From the NCBI GenBank assembly GCA_005879435.1, contig VBKX01000169.1, forward strand, positions 1 to 8,839: a stretch of DNA of 8,839 nucleotides, in the 5' to 3' direction. This DNA is from Deltaproteobacteria bacterium (lineage in GTDB: Bacteria > Desulfobacterota > Binatia > UBA9968). Of the stretch, positions 6,144 to 8,839 are shown piece by piece (the first letter of the stretch is position 1; every line of letters starts with the position of its first letter). The notes below the pieces were generated by a model. It had not been told where the DNA came from and ran no database searches. It was given only the letters and a program-made list of their open reading frames with translations. Made by a program: the position numbers and the translations under genes.

Positions 6144-7964
6144 GTGACCCGCGCGAGGTTTTTCTTCCGGCGACTTTTAAATATCGGTGCGATCTGTAGC
6201 CTCTTCGCCGTAGCTGGTTTGGGCTATGCGCAGGAGCAGCCTCCGGCGCGCGAACGCGACGCTCAGACGGACATGAGTCTTCGCAAGTCGGTCAACACGC
6301 GTGAGTTTCAGGGGCAGCAAGTCGAAGGCGAAGAGCGCCCGATCGGTCGCGGCGACTCGCTGTGGCGCATATTGGTCGAAGAAAAGGGGTTGCCGGGCCA
6401 AAAATTTCGCAGCTATCTGGTCGTTATTCGCGGCTTAAATCCACAGATAAAAAACCTCGATGTGCTTCGGATCGGTGACAAGATCTTCATTCCGCTGCGG
6501 CCGGAAGGCACGATTGAAGCGCGCGCCCGCACCGAGGCCGGCGCCGAACGCAACCCGGCAAAAACCGGCACGACGATAAACTATCGCGTGAAATCCGGCG
6601 AACACCTCTATCAGATATTACGCGAGCAATTGAAGCTCTCCGAGGAACGCAAGCTCGCAGAGTACTATTCACTGGTCAGAGATCTCAATCCGGAACGAAA
6701 GGATTGGGATAATCTTCTCGGAGGCGAGATCATTCGCTTGCCCACGCTTGGAACAGAACTACAGGCGGCAAGCGCGGGGAGTGGCGGGGCGACGCCGCTT
6801 AAGCGAAATGCGGAACCCGTCATTTCGGCGCAGCCCAAGCCACCCGCGCAGGGGAAAACAAGCTCGCCGGCATTTGACGCGCGCCAAGCACTTCGCGCGC
6901 CGGCAAAGGAAAACATGCCGCTGTTTGCCAAGGTCGCCGAAGCGATGGGCAGTGAAGTGCAGCAGAGCGGTGAAGAGGTTGTCAGCTTGAAGGATGGAAC
7001 CGTGCGTTTCGAAAGAAGCACCTATCCGGTGATCGTCAATCCGACTCTGCGGCAAAAATTAGTTGTCGATCCCGACGGCAAGATTCCGGCATCGTTGAAA
7101 ACGAAGTTGAACGATCCGAGCATCGGCACGCCAGTCTTGCCGATGACCAATGGACTTTCCATACAGGATGCGGTCGGCCAGCTGCTCGCCGGACTTGGTT
7201 ATCAGTCGTTGCCGGCAGATCGCCCGGTGGTGATTCAGGAGGAAGGGGTGGCTCTGGAAGCAAAGGGGAATTGGATGGTTCTCGCCCCAGAGGTGAGTAA
7301 CAAACCGCAAGAAGTGTACGTGATCAATTTAACCGAGAACCCGAATGAGATTCCGGACTATTTGAAATCTGAGTTGGCAAAAAAGGGGTTGCATTTGCGT
7401 GACGTCGTGCCGCCCGCCACGGCAAAGAACTCGCGCTCGAACACGCTCGAAAGCAATGAGCCGGGAGCGCGGCCGTCGCAAATAAAAACTTGGCCACCGG
7501 ATAAGCAGGAGATCGTCGACGCGCTGCTGTTATCCTACGGCATCACTTTCGGGATCGCCGAAAATTTGTCCGTAGAGCTGGGTGACGGATTGCGCGTCGA
7601 TACACGCACAGATCGAACATTCGAGCTCGGCGGCCAACGCACAGCGCTGTTCTTCCACAACACAGATCCGGAAACGCGCAAATTGTTGCAAGACAAACAG
7701 GGCATCAAAGCCGTAGAATTAGATCTTAGGTCGCTATCGACCCGCGAATTAATCTCCCGATTGTTGAACTTGGTCGGCGATCAAGCTGCGTATCGAGAGC
7801 ATCGATTTTCGGCCGCATCGGGGTCGGTGCAGGACAGGCTTACGGTAAAGGTTTGGGGATTTCAGCTGACCAAGAAGCCGATGTTCGTGACGGACCGCCA
7901 GATCCCGCCGGCGCTGCATAAATTCTTTTTTGAAAAAGGGCTTGAGATCGTTTATTTTCGATAA
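6144..7964 (+). CDS. Exported LysM-domain protein with uncharacterised C-terminal region
   Basis: This 606-residue protein begins with a basic stretch (TRARFFFRRLL), a hydrophobic segment (about 12-26) and a likely signal peptidase I site after GYA (residue 29). It is probably periplasmic. Two LysM-like segments follow. One is at about 66-118 (GRGDSLWRIL, RGLNPQIKNL, RIGDKIFIPL). The second is at about 145-200 (YRVKSGEHLYQILR, VRDLNPERKDWDN, GGEIIRLP). LysM domains usually bind peptidoglycan. A Pro/Ala/Gly/Ser-rich linker runs from about 205 to 255. The remaining 340 residues match no family I recognise and have no visible peptidase or amidase motif. They may contain two diverged copies of one alpha/beta domain (about 338-421 and 453-528). 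A wall-binding or assembly role is inferred only from LysM. The start is GTG, directly after the cysS stop, with GGAAGG 8 bases upstream. The 3' end appears to carry the promoter of the following tRNA gene. Confidence 0.85.
   Translation: MTRARFFFRRLLNIGAICSLFAVAGLGYAQEQPPARERDAQTDMSLRKSVNTREFQGQQVEGEERPIGRGDSLWRILVEEKGLPGQKFRSYLVVIRGLNPQIKNLDVLRIGDKIFIPLRPEGTIEARARTEAGAERNPAKTGTTINYRVKSGEHLYQILREQLKLSEERKLAEYYSLVRDLNPERKDWDNLLGGEIIRLPTLGTELQAASAGSGGATPLKRNAEPVISAQPKPPAQGKTSSPAFDARQALRAPAKENMPLFAKVAEAMGSEVQQSGEEVVSLKDGTVRFERSTYPVIVNPTLRQKLVVDPDGKIPASLKTKLNDPSIGTPVLPMTNGLSIQDAVGQLLAGLGYQSLPADRPVVIQEEGVALEAKGNWMVLAPEVSNKPQEVYVINLTENPNEIPDYLKSELAKKGLHLRDVVPPATAKNSRSNTLESNEPGARPSQIKTWPPDKQEIVDALLLSYGITFGIAENLSVELGDGLRVDTRTDRTFELGGQRTALFFHNTDPETRKLLQDKQGIKAVELDLRSLSTRELISRLLNLVGDQAAYREHRFSAASGSVQDRLTVKVWGFQLTKKPMFVTDRQIPPALHKFFFEKGLEIVYFR
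7930..7958 (+). promoter_or_regulatory. Candidate sigma70 promoter for tRNA-Arg, inside the LysM gene end
   Basis: TTGAAA (7930-7935, 5/6 match), an exact 17-bp spacer and TATTTT (7953-7958, 4/6 match) would start transcription near 7965, about 19 bases before the tRNA. The following bases are very GC-rich, a feature of stable-RNA promoters under stringent control. Both boxes are in the last codons of the LysM gene. Confidence 0.5.
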
Positions 7965-7983
7965 CCGGCTGCGGCCCGACGGG

Positions 7984-8060
7984 GCGCCTGTAGCTCAACT
8001 GGACAGAGCACCAGACTTCGGATCTGGGGGTTGGGGGTTCAAATCCCTCCAGGCGCGCCA
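7984..8060 (+). tRNA. tRNA-Arg (anticodon UCG)
   Basis: A complete cloverleaf of 77 nt including an encoded CCA. The acceptor stem GCGCCTG pairs perfectly with CAGGCGC (8050-8056), followed by discriminator G and CCA. The D stem is GCTC/GAGC, and the anticodon stem CCAGA/TCTGG encloses the loop CTTCGGA, giving anticodon TCG, which reads CGA arginine codons. The T stem GGGGG/CCCTC has one G-U pair and encloses TTCAAAT. The variable loop is 5 nt. It lies 19 bp after the LysM gene and 31 bp before the Nudix gene. No terminator is obvious after it, so the Nudix gene may be transcribed from the same promoter. Confidence 0.97.
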
Positions 8061-8091
8061 AATAATTCCCAGACAATCCGTAACGTCGTCA

Positions 8092-8532
8092 ATGGAACAA
8101 GCAAACCAACGGCCGATCAGAGTCGTCGCCGGTCTTATCTTTCACGATCGGCGATTGCTCGCCTGTCAGCGCCACGCCGGTGCGACGTTTCCATTAAAAT
8201 GGGAGTTTCCCGGCGGGAAGGTGGAAAACGGTGAGAGTGATCTCGATGCTCTACGCCGCGAATTGAAGGAAGAGCTAGGAATTGACGTACACGACGCGGA
8301 ACTCATCAGCGCATACGAGCATTCATACAACGGGGGACCACGGGTCTCGCTGTGTTTTTATAACGTCAAATCCTTCCATGGCGAAGCAACGAACTTGGTC
8401 TTCCAACAGATTTCTTGGGAAAAAGTAACAGACTTGGGATCCTTGGATTTTCTAGAAGGGGATCGCCGCCTCATCGAACAGCTGCTTGCATCGGACGGGG
8501 AAGCTCCCAGCGACGTCGAAAGAGGCAGATGA
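8092..8532 (+). CDS. mutT: MutT-type Nudix hydrolase
   Basis: The 146-residue product matches the MutT branch of the Nudix family. These enzymes hydrolyse nucleoside triphosphates such as 8-oxo-dGTP to monophosphates and so prevent oxidative mutations. The start VVAGLIFHDRRLLACQR and the segment LKWEFPGGKVE are typical. The Nudix box is complete at residues 42-64: Gly42, five residues, Glu48, seven residues, Arg56-Glu57-Leu58, then Glu60-Glu61 and Gly63-Ile64. Length fits MutT (about 130-150). The same frame is open upstream through the tRNA gene to 7930, but that part is not coding; ATG 8092 is the start that matches the family. No clear ribosome-binding site precedes it. The last 15 residues are polar and probably disordered. 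Exact substrate cannot be read from sequence, as Nudix proteins vary. Confidence 0.9.
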   Translation: MEQANQRPIRVVAGLIFHDRRLLACQRHAGATFPLKWEFPGGKVENGESDLDALRRELKEELGIDVHDAELISAYEHSYNGGPRVSLCFYNVKSFHGEATNLVFQQISWEKVTDLGSLDFLEGDRRLIEQLLASDGEAPSDVERGR

Positions 8533-8545
8533 CAGCGGAAGTCGT

Positions 8546-8574
8546 TTGACAGGAATTCGCTCTCCGGCTATTCT
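8546..8574 (+). promoter_or_regulatory. Strong sigma70-like promoter for the lytic transglycosylase
   Basis: A perfect TTGACA (8546-8551), an exact 17-bp spacer and TATTCT (8569-8574, 4/6 match) lie in the gap between the Nudix gene and the next ATG. Transcription would begin near 8581, giving a short leader of about 13 bases. GGG at 8588-8590 is the only ribosome-binding candidate inside that leader. Confidence 0.65.
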
Positions 8575-8593
8575 ACGAGGGTTTTTTGGGTAC

Positions 8594-8839
8594 ATGTACA
8601 TTAAAATCAAACAAATCATAGTTTTAGCTGCCGCGTTCGCTGTGACGGCCGTTTTGGGTAGTGCGGCGCGAGCTGATGTCTACGTTTATAAGGACAAGAG
8701 CGGTGTGTTGACGTTTACCAATGTGCCCAATCACGCCGGCTATCGGCGCGTGCTCAGAGAAAGTCGTGGGCAAGTTTCGGATGGTCCTCTGACTATCGCG
8801 TACTATGATGATCTTATCCAAACAGCTTCGGTGCGCTAC
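8594..8839 (+). CDS. Exported lytic transglycosylase with DUF4124-like N-terminus (cut by window end)
   Basis: Eighty-two codons are visible and the frame is open at the edge. A signal peptide is clear: MYIKIKQ, a hydrophobic stretch (about 8-22) and a cleavage site after ARA (residue 27). The mature start DVYVYKDKSGVLTFTNVP is the DUF4124-like motif common at the N-terminus of periplasmic SLT-type lytic transglycosylases. The last visible residues YDDLIQTASVRY match the opening of the SLT domain, where the catalytic Glu would follow beyond the window. These enzymes cleave glycan strands of peptidoglycan to form anhydro-muropeptides. The catalytic residue is not visible, so the activity is inferred. 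It has its own promoter just upstream. Confidence 0.8.
   Translation, partial: MYIKIKQIIVLAAAFAVTAVLGSAARADVYVYKDKSGVLTFTNVPNHAGYRRVLRESRGQVSDGPLTIAYYDDLIQTASVRY

Noticed and set aside
6144..6230. Twin-arginine-like FRRLL in the LysM protein signal peptide
   Set aside because: The motif lacks the rest of the Tat consensus and the hydrophobic segment and cleavage site look like an ordinary Sec signal.
8590..8599. Perfect 10-bp palindrome GTACATGTAC over the lytic transglycosylase start codon
   Set aside because: Several 10-bp palindromes are expected by chance in a window of this size, and nothing else suggests an operator.

Overview
The window looks like an ordinary stretch of a bacterial chromosome from a Gram-negative organism with moderately high GC. 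It is probably environmental and uncultured. The signs are a housekeeping cysteinyl-tRNA synthetase, a tRNA-Arg gene with an encoded CCA, a periplasmic LysM protein and a DUF4124-type lytic transglycosylase. The mix of M20-like hydrolase, amidase and UbiD decarboxylase suggests a soil or groundwater lineage such as Desulfobacterota-like or Binatota-like bacteria. That placement is a guess from gene style; no marker here fixes the taxon.

Left part (1-3059, + strand): a compact catabolic-looking cluster. It holds an M20-family amidohydrolase-like gene (130-1416), a 57-residue GatC/AtzG-like small protein (1437-1610) and an amidase-signature enzyme (1610-3059). The small ORF's stop overlaps the amidase start (TAATG). 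The amidase frame is broken by a 4-bp tandem duplication (GCAC GCAC, 1828-1835). Removing one copy restores a full 481-residue enzyme with the Lys-Ser-Ser triad. A TTG start at 1623 in the shifted frame would give a full-length-looking but wrong N-terminus.

Middle (3073-4731, - strand): a complete UbiD-family prenylated-FMN decarboxylase. It converges on the amidase with a 13-bp gap. Its ATG lies only 8 bp from the TTG start of the divergent cysS (4740-6143, + strand), so each gene's promoter must lie in the other's coding sequence.

Right part (4740-8839, + strand): cysS is followed without any gap by a GTG-started exported protein with two LysM-like segments (6144-7964). Next come tRNA-Arg(UCG) (7984-8060), with a good promoter candidate inside the end of the LysM gene, and a MutT-type Nudix hydrolase (8092-8532). 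After a well-formed sigma70-like promoter, the start of an exported lytic transglycosylase (8594 onward) is cut by the window edge. This half concerns translation, nucleotide-pool cleaning and the cell envelope.

No CRISPR array, insertion sequence, integrase, attachment site or riboswitch was seen. The most interesting part is the hydrolase, small-subunit and amidase cluster: the M20-like protein lacks several usual metal-site residues, and the amidase carries the frameshift. No convincing new defence or mobile system is present.
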